A stretch of DNA of 7,315 nucleotides from Sulfurovum sp. (lineage in GTDB: Bacteria > Campylobacterota > Campylobacteria > Campylobacterales > Sulfurovaceae): the NCBI GenBank assembly GCA_026983895.1, contig JALSTF010000239.1:1-7315 (forward strand). The letters are read 5' to 3'. Numbering within the stretch: the stretch's first letter is position 1; each line of letters opens with the position of its first letter. The notes beneath the pieces were generated by a model that had not been told where the DNA came from, did not search any database, and saw only the letters and a program-made list of their open reading frames with translations. The translations under genes were made by a program, and so were the position numbers. Positions 7,109 through 7,315 of the stretch are shown here, one piece after another.

Positions 7109-7132
7109 AAAAGTAGCAAATCTGGCTTTTTT
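7109..7132 (+). terminator. Possible weak terminator of the carB operon
   Basis: AAAAGTAGC can pair with GCTTTTTT around an AAATCTG loop, with one mismatch and one G-U pair. The 3' arm is itself a run of six T. The stem is weak. It is listed because nothing better is visible between the methyltransferase gene and the next promoter. Confidence 0.3.
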
Positions 7133-7174
7133 CAGGCTGTATTAAGCCTTGAAACATCATAATATCTCACTATT

Positions 7175-7196
7175 CATTATGATACGTATCATAATG
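7175..7196. promoter_or_regulatory. Perfect 22-bp palindrome, probable operator
   Basis: The arms CATTATGATAC and GTATCATAATG are exact reverse complements without a spacer. The site ends 25 nt before the ATG of the Tat-signal gene. No T-run follows it, so it is not a terminator. The centre TGATACGTATCA fits the loose TGA-N6-TCA core of CRP/FNR-family sites, but other dimeric regulators bind palindromes of this size. The site covers the best -10 candidate, which points to repression. Confidence 0.6.
7190..7195 (+). promoter_or_regulatory. Candidate -10 box for the Tat-signal gene
   Basis: CATAAT matches TATAAT in five of six positions and would start transcription near 7202, leaving a leader of about 20 nt with the ribosome binding site AAAGG (7211-7215, 6 nt before the ATG). 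No convincing -35 is seen. It lies inside the right arm of the palindrome. Confidence 0.4.
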
Positions 7197-7221
7197 GACA
7201 TCTCCCTTATAAAGGTAATTT

Positions 7222-7315
7222 ATGAAAAGAAGAGAATTTTTCAAAAAAGCTGCCGTAACAGCAGGAGCAGCGGCATTGGGTACTTCCAGCCTTGAAGCCG
7301 GTACCACCCGTCAGC
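7222..7315 (+). CDS. Tat-exported protein, N-terminus only (partial)
   Basis: 31 codons are visible before the window ends. They encode a clear twin-arginine signal peptide: n-region MKRREFFKK with the RR pair at residues 3-4, then a mild hydrophobic stretch AAVTAGAAALG (10-20) rich in alanine and glycine, and a possible signal-peptidase cleavage after SLEA at residue 26. Tat substrates are exported folded, and many are periplasmic redox enzymes carrying molybdopterin, iron-sulfur or copper cofactors. In Campylobacterota such leaders are common on respiratory enzymes, but the mature protein is not in the window, so no function is assigned. The start is supported by AAAGG 6 nt upstream. An operator-like palindrome lies directly upstream, so the gene is probably regulated separately from the carB operon. 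Confidence 0.85.
   Translation, partial: MKRREFFKKAAVTAGAAALGTSSLEAGTTRQ

Noticed and set aside
7116..7152. GGCTT/AAGCC and AGGCT/AGCCT pairings in the last intergenic region
   Set aside because: The pairings are only 5 bp, mutually exclusive and without a T-run after them, so they are not supported as structures.
7175..7196. The palindrome as a Fur box or a NikR site
   Set aside because: It lacks the GATAAT repeats of a Fur box and the long spacer between half-sites of NikR operators, so neither name is justified.

Overview
The window looks like chromosomal DNA of a Campylobacterota (epsilonproteobacterial) species, most likely a free-living Sulfurovum/Sulfurimonas-type organism. This rests on the clpX-mreB-mreC order followed by a stand-alone carB, on the style of the encoded proteins, and on moderate-GC genes packed tightly with short AT-rich gaps. 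I saw no RNA gene, mobile element or CRISPR array. All real genes lie on the + strand.

Left block (1-2269): the last 37 codons of clpX, then mreB (actin-like cell-shape protein) and mreC (membrane-anchored scaffold). mreC overlaps mreB by 11 nt, so the two are probably translationally coupled. No mreD follows. The block ends at a compact nested hairpin with two T-runs (2268-2318).

Middle and right block (2319-7040): a perfect TATAAT box sits directly behind the last T-run and probably starts a new transcript. That transcript carries carB (large subunit of carbamoyl-phosphate synthetase, pyrimidine and arginine supply), a short Sua5/YrdC-type protein, a HIT-family nucleotide-binding protein and a small class I SAM-dependent methyltransferase. 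These genes are separated by 14 nt, -1 nt and -8 nt and have no internal terminator, so they look like one operon. The start of the YrdC-like gene lies inside a threefold 7-bp tandem repeat.

Right end (7041-7315): a 181-bp AT-rich intergenic region holds two weak hairpins and a perfect 22-bp palindrome that overlaps the best -10 candidate. It is followed by the start of a gene for a Tat-exported protein, cut by the window edge.

The window is mostly housekeeping DNA. The spots most worth a second look are the heptamer repeat at the YrdC-like start, the palindromic operator-like site, and the back-to-back terminator/promoter between mreC and carB. I found no evidence for a wholly new system.
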